A stretch of 64,000 nucleotides of DNA. It comes from Chinchilla lanigera. Taxonomy: Eukaryota > Chordata > Mammalia > Rodentia > Chinchillidae. Positions 36,091 to 48,432 of the stretch are shown here, piece after piece; position 1 is the first letter of the stretch; every line of letters starts with the position of its first letter. The stretch spans positions 14,483,796-14,547,795 of the forward strand of contig NW_004955459.1 in NCBI RefSeq assembly GCF_000276665.1, read 5' to 3'. Made by a program: the position numbers and the translations under genes. Under the pieces are notes generated by a model, which saw only the letters and a list, made by a program, of their open reading frames with translations, did not search any database and was not told the origin of the DNA.

Positions 36091-37169
36091 CTGACTTCTT
36101 AAAATCTAAGGACACAGGGAATGAAATTACATTTTTAGGGCAAAACAACACTTTGGAATCAGAGTAATTTTAAAGAACCTATTACTGCAATCTACTCTTT
36201 GAAACTCTCTAATATGGACCCAGGGTTCTGAAACCTGTGGCAAAATGGATTCATTAACAAATACGTGGGAGATCAGGAAAATGAGGAAATGGCTCTAGTT
36301 TGGAGTGATTACAAAATAATGCCAATAATGAAATACTTGCATGAATTTCCCAGAAGGAATATTAGCACAAGAATTATCAAAAGTTTTTTTTTAAATATGC
36401 ATATTATTAACATTTTCCCTCATTCTAAATTTAAAGGTTATTCATGATATTTTTAGCTTGGACATTTATGTTACAATAGGGAGAAATTTTCTTCAAACAT
36501 ATAAATCTCAAAAGAAAATTCCATGAGAGTATAAAGATGTGTCAGCATAGCTGTTTTAGGCAGAGTTCTACAAATGGATTCCCATCAATTACATCTTATT
36601 GTAAATATCCTAAAGGAGCTCCTCATTTTTAAAAGTATTATGGAGAATTCTGTAATGAACTGCAGAATCATTTCCAATATCCTTTACTTTGTCAACATAT
36701 TTGAGTATGTTAATATTATACGCTAGTAGCTAAAGGTTACCTACGCTGAGACTCTAATCTTTGCTCTATGAAAAACATTATAATAAAAAGTTTACCATCT
36801 CAATTCTTACAAGTTTTAGAACCATACAATTTTCAAGTTTAAAGCATTCTTTTAATCAGCTAGAGAGCTCTAAGGAGAGACTCACAAAATGTATTCCAGC
36901 AGACATATATTTAAGAACTAATTTATGATATATTTCTAAAATTCCTCGTTATACGAGTCAATGTCCCTAATCACCATGAGAAACTGATCTGACAGATAAC
37001 ACTTCTTCATTCCACCACACTCAAAGAGAACACACATATGCAGACACAGACACACATCCTACACGTGCATTTTCATCAGTGCAATGTCAAGTGATAATGT
37101 CATCTCTGATATACCAGTTTTGAGTGTATAATTTCTAGCTACACTTTTCATGACAGTATGCCCCTAGGA
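36091..37169. other. No recognisable gene or transposon
   Basis: AT-rich sequence with a short imperfect CA/ACACAG run near 37022-37060. Frames of about 60 codons only. Confidence 0.5.
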
Positions 37170-37374
37170 TCATCAGTCAAATTTAGCCTACCACCTGTTT
37201 AGTCAATAAAATTTTCTCGGAACAAAGCTCTGTGTGTTTGTTTATATATCATCTACAGTTGCTTTCCCACTACTACAATGGCAAAGTTGAGTAGTTTCAT
37301 CCAAAGCCATGTGAACCACAGAGGCTGAAATATGTCCTATCTGACCTTCCATAGATAAAGTTTGCTAGCCCCTG
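37170..37374 (-). mobile_element. Nonautonomous hAT (Charlie-type) DNA transposon relic
   Basis: 'tcaaatttagcctaccacct', 'gtttagtcaataaaattttc', 'gtttgtttatatatcatcta', 'gttgagtagtttcatc', 'aggctgaaatatgtcctatc' then 'tgacc', ending 'aaagtttgctagcccctg'. This is the complete reverse complement of the family seen at 8176. The terminal CAGGGG(T)... motif is at the right end. More complete than the 8.2-kb copy. Confidence 0.8.
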
Positions 37375-37594
37375 ATCTATAATCTAAGTGCTATAATGTT
37401 TAAGGAAAGCCCAATCGTTTATAGAAATATGAACTGAGGATTTTAATTAAGATGATGCAAAGAAACTTTTGAAGTTGACTAATTTAAATCCAATTTTGGC
37501 AATGATTTTCAGTAAATATCCTTTAATATTACATTATCAGCGACGATGGTGCTTAGCCATAGAAGGGGACACTGCATCCATTCTACACTGGCAG

Positions 37595-37775
37595 TGTGCA
37601 ACAGTTAGGCGCCTTTGGGTATCTGATTTATTTTAATCTTCGCAGCCACTTAGTGAACTAGTGCCTCCAACTTACAAATAAGCAAACAGGGACCAAAAAG
37701 AGGTGTATGAAAACCACCACATGACTGTATGTGCAGCAGCTAAATTTGATTCCCGGTCCTTATTCTCCAACATCC
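37595..37775 (-). repeat. MIR fragment
   Basis: 'tttattttaatcttcgcagc' then 'caacttacaaataagcaaac', 'aaaaccaccacatgactgta' and 'aaatttgattcccggtcctt' tracks the MIR reverse complement (ttaatcctcacaac, ttacagatgaggaaac, aaggtcacacagct, gattcgaaccc). Confidence 0.6.
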
Positions 37776-39715
37776 AAGTTCTTGTTCATGCACAATAATT
37801 ATTCATTTGTTTATTTTGCCTTTTGCAAAAGTACCCAGGCAAAACTTGCATGCAGCAGATCCTGGCTTGGTCCCTTATCCTAAGTGTCCTCTAATACTTG
37901 CTCTCTTTTTCATTTTAACAGATGAAGAAATACTAATGGCAAATAAATATGTGAAAAAATATTCAGCATCACTAGTCATTCAAATAATAGTTACTTTTAA
38001 ATGAATATTACGGCATACACAAAAGGGGCCTAACAATTACCAAACAGAATTATTACAATGGAAGAAGGTCTTCCAAAAAATTATTCTAGTATCGTAACAG
38101 ATTGACAAGGAATAATTGCATGTACTACTTACGGTTCTCCCTAATAATGAGCTCTGCATTAGAGCCCACGATCTCAGCTCTACCTCTCTGTATTTCACTC
38201 TGCTCTGCTCCAAGCAAATAAAATTTCAAAAGCTCATTCAATGTATTCACTAGCAGAAAGCTTTAAAACTGCATTAGATTTCAGGAATAACTGGAAAGAG
38301 TTCATGAACACCAGCTCAGTGTACATTAGTAGAACGACCACGGCTCTGCAGAGTCTCCAATCTAAAGCAAAATGAAGGTCTCAAATTGTTTGAGGAACAA
38401 ATGGTTCCTAGTTAGAAATAATCTGCTAAGAAAACGAGCCTTGGTTTAAAGGCATGTTCCCATGTGCTCATCCAAATGAAAGTAGAAGGCAATGGACATA
38501 AAATGACTATGTTTATTGTACAGACTATTTTCCTTAGAAATCGTAAGATCATGATGATAAGTCAGTGAAACAAGAAGTGAAGAGAAGGGATTTGCTCTGA
38601 TAGTACTGCCCAACTTGCGTGAGAGATCTGTTAATAATATTCCCCATGAACAACTGGTCTCGCAGTTCTCATCGCAGCACCCTTTTTGTCTCTTCCTCTT
38701 ACTTTTCTTTGAGCAATGTGACACCTTGCAAGACACTGGGGACTCCCTGCAGAGGTCCCCGATAATACTCAGTTTCAATGTTTTTTCCTAAAATATTCTG
38801 CTCTCAGGAGTTTATATCTCAAAAATAACTTTATGAGTAACTATAATATATAATTAGAATTAAAGGCAAAAAAAAGAAGAAAAATAATACCATTTAACAG
38901 CATCTATGCTAGGACTCCTATTTGGAGCAACTTACTTGTCATTGGTTGGTGAAGTTTTTTTTTTTTTTTTTTTAAAGCAAGAATTAGCAAAGCTGCAAAA
39001 TTTTCCATAATTGGGACAAGAACTCTTCTAAAAATACAGGATTACAGTGAAAAAAAAATTCAGGGGCAACAAAATAGCAATGGAAAAGAAGCGCACTATG
39101 ATATTTATAAAATGAACTTAACCCGGAAACAGCAAAGCAAACACAGGCTTTCTTGAATATTCATGGCTTTATCATAAATTAAATGTTAGGCATCCATGAA
39201 ACTCATATGCTTTATCCTCACAGGTACTACATGGAACTAAAAAAGATATTTTCTGTCATTATAATTAAGCCATTTGTTTAATTCTAACTCTCTGGCAAAA
39301 GTGATTAGAAAGTAAAATGATTACTGACTGCACCAAAGCTGAATCAATATAAGCTGATGCATTTATCATGCTGTGGTATATTATAAATGCTAAAATACTA
39401 GTGCTAAAATTCTCAAAAGCATTCACTTTATAAATCACATGTAAAAATATTAATAGTGGGTGTGGCTTTCTCAAAATACTACTTTATCTCCCTCATATAA
39501 ACAACTATTCTCATGAATCTCAATCAGGCTAGAGTTATTGCAGTGATCATCAAATTAAAGATATTTTCATTTGTTCTAAAATAAAAACATCCATTTAGCA
39601 CAATATATTGCAAATTCATCTGTGTTTCAAATTGTTATCTGTACTTTATATAGAAACAAACACCACATTCCTTTAACCATATTGATTCACTAGGAAGACA
39701 AACATTGCCTTCATC
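37776..39715. other. No recognisable gene; T and A homopolymer runs
   Basis: Nearly 2 kb of unique-looking sequence with a T18 run at about 38956-38973. The 110-codon minus-strand frame at 38446-38778 includes a Lys/Arg/Cys-rich segment but no domain I recognise. Its length is not surprising for a six-frame scan of 64 kb. Confidence 0.5.
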
Positions 39716-39905
39716 ATTTAGCAGCTGTTAAATACAGGCAAATGTTTCACCCCTGATATTCAGTTTCTTCATCCATAAACTGTGGAAGTCAATTAGTAGG
39801 TTGTTTTGAAGGATGGAGGTGGGTAATGTACTAGTGAAGCAACTAGAACAACACCCAGGACAGGCTAGGAGGTCAATATGTATTAGTTATTAACCATTAC
39901 AATGA
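39716..39905 (+). repeat. MIR fragment
   Basis: 'atattcagtttcttcatcca' then 'taaactgtggaagtcaatta', 'ggttgttttgaaggatgg' and 'aacacccaggacaggctagg' matches the plus-strand MIR core and tail. Confidence 0.65.
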
Positions 39906-40309
39906 AATACTAAGATTCATTTCAGGCCTCAATAATGGTCTTCTATTTTATCTATTTTTAAATCCAAAAATAAAGAAAGGGTAGTAATGCAACTTTCCTT
40001 ATATCTTCAAGTCCCTCAAACATAGAAGGACCTAAACATATGAGAAAGGAACTGTCCACATTTGCAATATCAACTGCCAATTTCACTTTTTAGTATGTTT
40101 CACAATGATGCTAATAGTTGACAATCTTGCCTAAACCACCAACTCCATCGTGCAGTATCTGGCCTGTAATGAAGCTCAGACATTCATCTTTGATCATTAA
40201 CAACACACAAAAAATAATGCAAACAGGTCAGGAAGAAGAAGGTAGTAGGAAGCAGAATGAACCACAGGAAGACAGCACAGCTTAGCTGATGAGATGATCG
40301 ACTCTAGGA

Positions 40310-40490
40310 GCAGGCCAATTACCAACTAACTATAAACTCTGGTTCTGTCCCTTCAAACAGTGTGGCCTGGGCAAATAACTTTTTCTCGCTGAGCTTTAGT
40401 TAAGTGAGTACCATAAAACAATGCCATATGTTTATTGATGGATGTGTAAAGGTTTCTGTCCATACAAAGTCCTTAGTAGATAACTATATT
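40310..40490 (+). repeat. MIR fragment
   Basis: 'ctctggttctgtcccttcaa', 'gtgtggcctgggcaaataac', 'tgagctttagttaagtgagt' and 'aaagtccttagtagataact' follow the MIR core (tgtgaccttgggcaagttac ... gcctcagttt ... catagtaggc). Confidence 0.6.
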
Positions 40491-41210
40491 GCTTAAGAAT
40501 ATTCTTCTGTTGTTCTAAGTATGGGGAAGTTATAAGGCATCAACTTTAAGGGAAGGATGTATTCCACCAGACCCAGTATTGTAGGAAAGATCATGTATAC
40601 GTATGTTATGGCCCGGAGTCTTGCTAGTCAAATTTTGGCCCAAGATTTAGCAGTATTAGCCAAAAAAATGGAAGCTTTTAACAAATATAACACTTGAGCT
40701 TCATCTAGTCATGTGAATTAGATCTGCATTTTAAGAAAACATTCAGATACTTTGCACAGTCACATTTTAGGAACATTGATCTACAGATTCTTTTAATTGT
40801 ACTTGCTCAATTAGAAAGGTTGGGACACATGACCTTACAATATACATTGTTATACTCATATAAATAAGACATCACACACTAATGTATTGATATTTGGTTA
40901 GCTGAACTGAAATTATTATATAATCAATACAATACTTTCCAATCGTAGTCAGTGCAGGTCAGCATAGTTCCAGTCTCCAAATGTATATAGGAACTAATAG
41001 TCATATAGGAACTAATTATAATTGCAGACTTTTGGCCACTACTCTCAAATCCATTTAATCAGACCTTTAAGAAAGGGGGGAGGTGCATACAATGGGAAAT
41101 ATGTACATGTATTTTTCTATTTTAAGAGGATATTTTTAAAAACATTAATGTCTGGGAATTAACTTCAGGAATTCTGTCTTAATTTGTCTGAGTGAAGCTT
41201 AGGAATGGTC
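40491..41210. other. No recognisable gene or transposon
   Basis: AT-rich unique-looking sequence adjoining the L1. It contains a GGGGGG run near 41077. Confidence 0.45.
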
Positions 41211-41214
41211 ATTT

Positions 41215-43855
41215 TGGAAAAGATTTTATTGGTGCATTTTAGATATACACAGTTGTCACATTCATCATAGAGAATTTGTATCTGTGCATGGTGTGACTTC
41301 CTTCTTTTTACTCCCATTCCTTTACCCTCCCTTCAGCCCCTCCTACCCTCCCCATTTACAAAGCTTTGTTTCCATTTTTTCCTTCTTTTTTCATTTTTCT
41401 TTATTTTCCCTTTTTTCCTTTCCCCTCCTTTGTTCCCGATCCCATTTGTTCATTTTCTTCCTATTTCACAATACCTTTTATAGATTTTGGTCCTTATTTA
41501 CACTGTTGGTTTCTCATATCAGAGAAACAATGCAGTATTTACACAAGTGTGTCTGATTCATTTCATTTAAGAGTATGGTCTCAAGGTACACTCTTTTACC
41601 TAAAAATGTCTTGACCTTATCCTTCTTTATGGCAGAGTAGTACTCCACTGTATATAAAAAAAACACACCTTGATCCATCACCAATTGATGGACATCAGGG
41701 TTGCTTCCAAGATTTAGCTGTTACAAACGGTGCTGCCATAAACATGGATATGCACATATTGTTGCTGTTAGACACTTTTAATTTTGGGGGAAAGATACCC
41801 AGAAGGGGAATAAGTGGGTCAAATATGGTCTCTAGTCCTAGTGTTTTGGGGAATCTCCTCACCAATTTCCACAGTGGTTGCACTAGTCTGCACTCCCACC
41901 AAGAGTGAAGAAGTGTTCCTTTTCCCCTACAGCCCTACCAGCAATTTTTGTTGGTTGGTTTGTTGATAATAATCATTCTTTCTGGAGTGTTTTTAATTTG
42001 CATTTCTCAAGTAACCAGGGATGTTGAACATTTTTTATATATTTATTTACTGTTTGTAATTCTTCATCTGAGAAGTGTGTATTCATCTCAGAGGTCCATA
42101 TTTGGACTGGGTCTTTAAATTTGGGGGTTCTGATTTTTCTGAGTTCTTTATACGTTCTCAGTTGTAATCCTTTGTATGAGGAAAAGCTGACAAAAAAATT
42201 TTCCCATGCTGTGGATTGTCTTTTCGCCATATTTCTGTTTCCTCTTTCTGTACAAAAGCTTTTCAATAAGATGAGATCCTAGTTGTTGATTCTTCATGAT
42301 AGTTCTTGTACAACTGGAACTTTTTTCATAAAATCTGCTTACACCAATGTCTTCAAGAGTTCTACCTATTCTCTTTCGTCAGATTTAATGTTTCTGTTTT
42401 AATATTTAGATCTTTGATCCATTTCAATATTACTTAAATACATAGTGAAAGATATGGGTCTAATTTTAATCATCAGTATGTGCAAAGCCAGTTTTTCCAG
42501 CACCATTTATTAAAGAGTCTATCTCTCTTCCAGTGAATGTGTTTAGTTCCTTTGTCAAAGATAAAGAGACTAAGTATGTCTGGAGTTATTTCTGTATATT
42601 CTAATCTATTGCATTGATCCTTAGGTCTTTTTTCACTAATACTGTGCTATTTTTATCACAGTAGCTTTGTAGTACAATTTCAAGTAAGAGATTTTAATAT
42701 CCTCTGCCTTGCCTTTGTTCCCCAGAATTATTTTTGCTATTCCAGGTCTCTTCTGGTTCCAAATACATTTTAGGATGTTTTCTCCAATGCTGTGAGATAT
42801 GGTGCTGGAATTTTGATTGGAATTGCATTAAATCTGTGTAGAAATTTTGGATGTATGGCCATTTTCACTATAGTGTTTCTTCCCATCCAAGAACAATAGA
42901 TGTATTTCCATTTTCTGATGTCCTCTTCATTCTCCTTTTTCAGAGTACTGTAGTTTTCAATGTAGAGGTTTTGATTTTTTTTTTTACTTCTATTGTTAGA
43001 TTGATTCTTAGGTATTTCATCTTGTTGGGTGTTATTGCAAAAGGTGTAGCTCCCTAATTTCTCCCTCAGTGAGTTTGTTATCTGTGTACAGGAATCGTAT
43101 TGATTTTTCAGTGTTGACTTTGTATCTACCTGTGAGACTTAATTTGGATATTTAATTTAGAAGGGTTTGATGGAGTTTTTGGAGTCTTCTATGTAGAGTA
43201 TCATGTCATCTGCCAATAATTGTATTTTAACTTCTTCCTTTCCTATCATTATTTCTTTTATTTCTTTCTCCTATCTAATTTCTGTAGCTAATGTTTCCAG
43301 AGCTATATTGAATAAGAGTGGTGACAGTAGGCATCTTTGCTTTATTTCTGATTTTAGAGTGAGAGCTTTCAGTTTTTGTCCACTTAGTATGATGTTGGCT
43401 GTTGGTTTGTCATAGATGGATTTTATCAGATTGAGATAAAGAATATTCTGATTTTCTGTAGAGTTTGCATTATGAATGGGTGTTGGACTTTGTCAAAAGC
43501 TTTTTCTGCATCTATTGAAATGATCATATATTTTTGTCCTTGGCTCTGTTAATGTGGTGTATTACATTTATTACATTTACATTTATTGTGTACGATGATT
43601 CTTCCCTGTGTCCCTGGGATAAATTCTACCTGGTCATGGTGTATAATCTTCTTGATGGTTGGCTGCCTTCTGTTCACCAGTATCTTGTTGAGGATTTTGC
43701 ATTTATGTTCATTAGGGAGATTAGCCTGTAGTTATCTTTCTTAGTTGGGTCCTTCTCTGGTTTTGTTATCAGGGTCATACTTGCTTCTAGGAACAAATTT
43801 GGGAGTATTTGCTTTGGTGTGGGTATTTTTGAAAGCTGCTAAGACAATTCTCTTG
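41215..43855 (-). mobile_element. L1 LINE, 5' truncated, with decayed ORF2 and 3' UTR
   Basis: Reads as the complement of L1 from the 3' UTR (41215-41890) into ORF2. Recognisable blocks in order are 'atcaccaattgatggacatc' (3' UTR/ORF2 end), 'ccagcaccatttattaaaga', 'gcattaaatctgtgtagaaa', 'attgaataagagtggtgaca', 'aagctttttctgcatctatt' and 'tatcttgttgaggattttgc'. All are universal mammalian ORF2 segments in the reverse-transcriptase to C-terminal part. Stops and frameshifts break every frame (longest about 97 codons), so no functional protein is encoded. It ends abruptly near 43855, a typical 5' truncation. Confidence 0.95.
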
Positions 43856-44671
43856 GGAAGGAAATGCTGAAAAACCATTGTTTACCATAAAACTAAACCA
43901 CAAGCTATATGTGAAGAATATCTCCTTCAAGTTGTACATTCCCATTGCAAAATGCAAACTCTTAGACTTAATTGGAAGATAAAAGTGAACATCAGGGCCA
44001 GATCACATAGATGGCCCTTTTATCCCTGCGTTCATTAGTCAGAAAGCTAAAGTTATGCGAGAGGTTAGGACTCACAATACAAAGTATTTGCTAGTTAATT
44101 AGCAGTTCATCAAATCAATCCCAAAATACCTCTCCCTTCTTATTACTGATACTTATCTCTTCTCATTTTTTTTTAATTTAAGGAATCAACTGTTTAAAAT
44201 ATCAGGGCATCTGCATCAAATTATGAAATTTCATATTTCTGCAAATTATCTAGGATTTCTTGAACAGTGACATTGAAGAGCACATACAAAGTCACTTTCT
44301 AGAAATTAGACCTGGTTAATAAGAGGAACTCATAAAAAATGTAGGAAGATCATCAATGACTATTGCAGTAAGAATCATTTGAATTTCAAACTATTAGGAG
44401 AAGCCCTAGTGAAATTTCCTAGTACACTGAAAGATTTCTGCCAAAAGGTCACTTTTCATGACCACAGTACAAAAATCAACCATGAAATATATTAACATTG
44501 AACTCAATAAGAAAAATTAACTGGAAAAAAATGGGATTTATTTTTAGTCAGTTTCTGACATTCATTTATAGTAGCATTATAACCTGAAGGGTATAAAATG
44601 TGAAATTAAACAATTTTCATGATTTTTTTTGGTTCCACCTTTTCTAAAAGATCATCCATTGGGCATATTTA
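43856..44671. other. No recognisable gene or transposon
   Basis: Unique AT-rich DNA between the truncated L1 and an ID insertion. Confidence 0.5.
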
Positions 44672-44816
44672 TGAAATATGTAGTCTGTTTTTTTTTGTTT
44701 TGTTTTGTTTTTGTTTTTTTTTTTCCGGTACCAGGAACCGAACTCACGACCTTGTGCTTGCCAGGCAGGCGCTTTTGCCGCTGAGCTAAATCCCCAGCCC
44801 TGAAATATGTAGTCTG
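44672..44816 (-). mobile_element. ID SINE (young subfamily) with exact 16-bp target-site duplication
   Basis: A T-rich tail with TTTG units, 'ccggtaccaggaaccgaact', 'ccaggcaggcgcttttgccg', then 'ctgagctaaatccccagccc'. TGAAATATGTAGTCTG is duplicated exactly at 44672-44687 and 44801-44816. The body is near-identical to the copies at 48.8 and 55.9 kb, but the tail has extra T/TTTG text in place of a clean GAGAAAAACC. Confidence 0.96.
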
Positions 44817-45164
44817 AATTGGGAGAAACACTTTACTGGAATCAATTATCCAATTAAAATAAACACTTCTTATCTTGTTTCCTCCTCCATATTTTCTAGC
44901 ATAGCAAGAGATCTCAAAAGTTCATCCAGTGCAGAACGACTGCCAGGGCAAAGCCACTTTGCTGCCCGCTTTAGAACTCAATTGCTTAGGAAAACAACAA
45001 AATCTAAAAGTTACACTGAGCGGAGGGATTTATAGGATATTCAGCTGTGTATTTTGAAAGAGTTTTACTGATAGCCTTCAAATGTTTTCTTCCTCATCTC
45101 TGTGAATTTAATATTTGCTAAAATAATATGTATTAGTTTCATTTCATGGTCGTATCATATTAGT

Positions 45165-45610
45165 AAAAGAGTAAAAATAGAAAATCAACGCAAATGCCCA
45201 ATAATAGGAATGGCTCAGTGAAGTAAAACACATTGATTTAATGGAATATAAACCCTGTGGCTGTGCACAGCACTACAGACGTGTAATTCCAGATACAGGG
45301 GAGGCTGAGCAGGAGGAGAGAAAGTTCAAAGACAGCATGGGCGAAGAGTGAGACCTTGTCTCAAAAAAAAAAAAATGGAGTCTTTTTTTAACATCAGACA
45401 ATGCTTATGATGTACTGAAATTGAAACAAACTATGTGGAACTTGAGTCAAATCAAAGCAGATATGTCGAGTAAAAGGAAGTGTAGAAAAAAATTAACAGT
45501 GAATAAAACAGGATTATAAAATATTTTCTTTCATTTAAAGTTATCTTCTGTACTTTTCAAATTTTCTAATATATTCCATGAAAACTTCAGTTATTAGAAA
45601 CATAAAGTGA
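45165..45610 (+). mobile_element. Old L1 (L1M-type) fragment split by a B1 insertion
   Basis: The left part (45165-45252) reads 'acgcaaatgcccaataatag' then 'gaatggctcagtgaagtaaa', matching the L1M 3' region (cctaaatgtccaacaatagg, gattggttaaataa). After the B1, 'agacaatgcttatgatgtac', 'aaaattaacagtgaataaaa' and 'gtacttttcaaattttctaa' continue the same L1M 3' end. The order gives a clear relative age: L1M first, B1 later. Confidence 0.65.
45253..45375 (+). mobile_element. B1 SINE nested in an old L1
   Basis: 'gtggctgtgcacagcactac', 'gtgtaattccagatacaggg', 'gaggctgagcaggagga', 'agcatgggcgaagagtgaga' then 'ccttgtctc' and an A13 tail. It appears to be an early, monomer B1/proto-B1 type without a clear internal duplication. 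Well diverged. Confidence 0.85.
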
Positions 45611-46072
45611 AAAACTACAAAAATACTTTGATGTTTAAAGTTCAAACTAAGGCAAGACATCTACTGTTCTCAGTCTAAGATCTAACTAATTCATGAAGAT
45701 TCCTTATTTCCTGACAGGTTACAGGAAGAGTAACTGATATTTAAGAAATTTAATTCCAAGTATCTCAACATTCAACTAGTTATATTTAATAAATTTACTG
45801 ATGAAGTTGGTTTTAATGAGAATTTTAAAAATTCAATCAAGTTGATATAACTAAATGAGTTACTTCACAGAATGAGAAAATGTTGTATGTATTAAATGTA
45901 ACTGTATATGACACCAAGAAAGGGTAATAAAATAGCAGGCAGATCACCAGCCACCAAATCTCCCCTTTTTGATAAGTTCTGAATAGCAGACACATGGTTG
46001 AAATTTTTATTATTATCATTTATAATTATTTATTAATTTGAATCAACGTGTGACTTAGAAACTCTTTACCCT

Positions 46073-46146
46073 GGGCTGGGGTAGAGGTCAGTGTGCCAGT
46101 GTCTGCGTAGCAAGCATGCAACTCTGGATTTGATACTCAGCACCAA
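46073..46146 (+). mobile_element. Diverged ID/tRNA SINE
   Basis: 'ctgggctggggtagaggtca', 'gtctgcgtagcaagcatgca' then 'gatttgatactcagcacc' follows the ID layout (GGGCTGGGG head, TAGCAAGC core, GTTCGATCCYCAGCACC end) with substitutions in both Pol III boxes. The CAGCACC ending differs from the GGTACCGG ending of the other copies, so it is an older or distinct subfamily. Confidence 0.8.
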
Positions 46147-47066
46147 GGAAGAAAGAGGAAAAGGAAAGAAAGCAAAGGAAAAATCTGTTTGCTCACTATA
46201 GATGTGAGTACAGTTATGAAAGGGCCAGGGATTTAAGATGAAAGCATATTGTGGAAATGTTATACAATTCAGTTTGGGTGTAGTTGAGTATGTTCAGAGA
46301 CATAAGTACTTACAAGGCACAATATATCAAGAAAATTAAGTAGCACACTGAGAAAGAGAATGTTTAGCATTTATATTTTTACCCTTTGTACTTACTAATA
46401 CAATACTCAAATCACAGTACTAAGCGAGAAGCAGATGGCTAAGAATCCACTGAACAGCAAGTAACAGAACAGGAAGATTTTATTAATGCTGCAGGGCCTC
46501 CGAACATAGGGGCGGCCTCATACCATGCTTCTTGACATTATCGCTAGGGTCATCCCAATATCAAAATTAAATGTAATCAAGGAAGAATCTACATATGGAG
46601 GAAGCCTTTCAATAATCTTGGGAGGGCATAAACTGGTATTTCTTTTACAAGGGCATTAAACAACAACATTGATAAATTATTTACAGGAAACTGCTATAAA
46701 TTGCACAAAGTAACATACACAATTCCAAGAGTCAGACAGTCTCCCACAAACTCTCATGATAATTTGTGTTAGAAGAAAACAAAATATGAGAAAAGCAGCA
46801 AGAAAGGTCAACTGGGAAAGATATGGTTTCCCACTAGCTTGCAAACTGAGTGTTCCAGAAAGCAATCCACCTCACATCCTCCCCATTCCGTGCCTCATAT
46901 TTCACCGGTTATCTCCTGGAGCTGGATTGAGTTTGTGATTTCACATTTCACAGATGGAGCATAATCAGAAAGTGTTGACATAAATATGTAATCACTGAGT
47001 ATCAGTGCAAACAATTCACCCATGCACAGAAGTCTCTCCTAATTTATTGACCAATTTCTTTGTGGG
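46147..47066. other. No recognisable gene or transposon
   Basis: Unique-looking sequence. Frames of about 60 codons on both strands lack domains. Confidence 0.45.
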
Positions 47067-47241
47067 AAGAGTGGGAGAGAGAAGGGGATAGCAGGACACA
47101 GAGAGAAGCTGTAGAGAGGAAATATGATAATTATTATAATTTTATTGCCTTTGTGTTTCTTACAAGTGCTCTTTTTAAAAACCTTGCTTCCAAAGAGAAG
47201 AAATTGGAGACTATTTTGAACAGAAATTGCAGATACCTTAT
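47067..47241 (+). repeat. Related segment, copy 1 of 2
   Basis: 'ggaaatatgataattattat', 'gcctttgtgtttcttacaag' then 'tgctctttttaaaa', and 'agactattttgaacagaaat' then 'tgcag' recur at 47720-47897 in the same order and orientation. Flanks outside the ~175 bp do not match. This could be a local segmental duplication or two copies of an unidentified repeat family. Confidence 0.8.
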
Positions 47242-47719
47242 ACCCTTGTGATTGACCCAGAATAGGGTACCAGTCTCAGTAATTTTTTTACCGTTTCTGG
47301 CTTTTAAAATTCTAATATGTAGCCAGGGTTAGGAACCACAGATATAAACTAAGAAAGAAATCTTTCTAATTCTTTCTTAGCAAAACTCTCATAACAACAC
47401 TAGGAAAACATAGAATATGAAATGAAAGAGGAAAATTACAAGTGCCTCCCACTTACAAATACTGTAAACAAACCTTTACCAAATCAATTTAATAGCATAT
47501 AAAAACAACAGTGAAATGTTGGGAAATGTGATTGTCCTTTCCAGAAAATCAGAGAAATATATCACATGGAAAGTCTGTAGATGCTTGAAATTGCAAACCA
47601 GTGGACTCATACTCATACTAACAAAAGACACATACAGATAGCAGATATCACACATGGGTTGCAACTGCTCAGCCTGCTCAGGTCCTGGCACTGGGGAAAT
47701 CCTAAAAGCCTCCATATCC
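47242..47719. other. Spacer between the two related segments
   Basis: No gene or known repeat recognised. The spacer shows no obvious similarity to sequence outside the pair. Confidence 0.45.
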
Positions 47720-47897
47720 AAGAGTGGGAGGGGGTAAAGCAGGAAACAGAGAGAACTTGTGGAAAGGAAATATGATAATTATAATAATTCTATTACCTTT
47801 GTGTTTCTTCCAAGTGCTCTTTTTGAAAATCTTGCTTCTGAATGTAAAAGAGAAGAAATTTGAGACTATTTTGAACAGAAATTGCAGCTACCTTCTG
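47720..47897 (+). repeat. Related segment, copy 2 of 2
   Basis: Mirrors 47067-47241 ('ggaaatatgataattataat', 'cctttgtgtttcttccaagt' then 'gctctttttgaaaa', 'gagactattttgaacagaaa'), with a small insertion near 47840 ('tgaatgtaaa') relative to copy 1. The short frames over both copies (47060-47251 and 47724-47996) share residues only because of this duplication. Confidence 0.8.
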
Positions 47898-48357
47898 GAT
47901 ACCTATCCAGAAACCTGCTTCTCTTTCTGCTACTCTGGAACTGTTCTCCAGTACAACACCAGTACACTGGAGAAACAGAAAACATTTAATGCATAACTAG
48001 AAAACAATAGGAAATACAAGGTAGTGGCTACTAAAAAGGTATATTAAAAGTTACAGAATTTCAAAATAGTGATAGGTATGCACAATATATCTCTTCTCAC
48101 GAAACAGTAGAGTATAAAATGGAAATTTAGCACTATCACATTCACTATAGCATGGAAAAATCTTGAAAACACTAAAATAAGTACAACTCATATAAATAAA
48201 TTATAAAACTTTGCTGAAGTAACAAGTTTTAAATAAATGGAAGAAGCTGTTTTACTTTGGGTATAGAGTTCCAGTTTGTATCATGTCAGTTGTCCCTAAC
48301 TCCACCAATAAATTTAGTGAATGCACAATAGAATATCCTAATCTTGTGTTCCTCTGT
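47898..48357. other. No recognisable gene or transposon
   Basis: Unique AT-rich DNA before a TC microsatellite. Confidence 0.45.
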
Positions 48358-48432
48358 CTCCTCTCTCCCCCCCCTTTGTCTCTCTCTCTCTCTTTGTCTC
48401 TCTCTCCCTCCCTCTTTCTCTCTCTGTCTCTG
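48358..48432. repeat. (TC)n/(CTTTGTCTC)n microsatellite
   Basis: TC-rich tract with TTTGTC interruptions and a C9 run. Produces a Ser/Leu-repeat frame (48283-48525) that is not a gene. Confidence 0.92.

Noticed and set aside
35598..36167. 189-codon open frame, Lys/Arg/Glu-rich
   Set aside because: It is built from a B1-like SINE followed by a purine microsatellite; the lysine and glutamate runs are the repeat translated. Its 110-codon antisense frame is the same repeat.
38446..38778. 110-codon minus-strand frame with a basic, Cys-containing segment
   Set aside because: No domain, no splice or promoter context, no repeat explanation needed. One such frame is unsurprising in a six-frame scan of 64 kb.
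41973..42266. 97-codon minus-strand frame in the L1
   Set aside because: It is a surviving scrap of L1 ORF2-strand sequence; surrounding stops and frameshifts show the element is dead.
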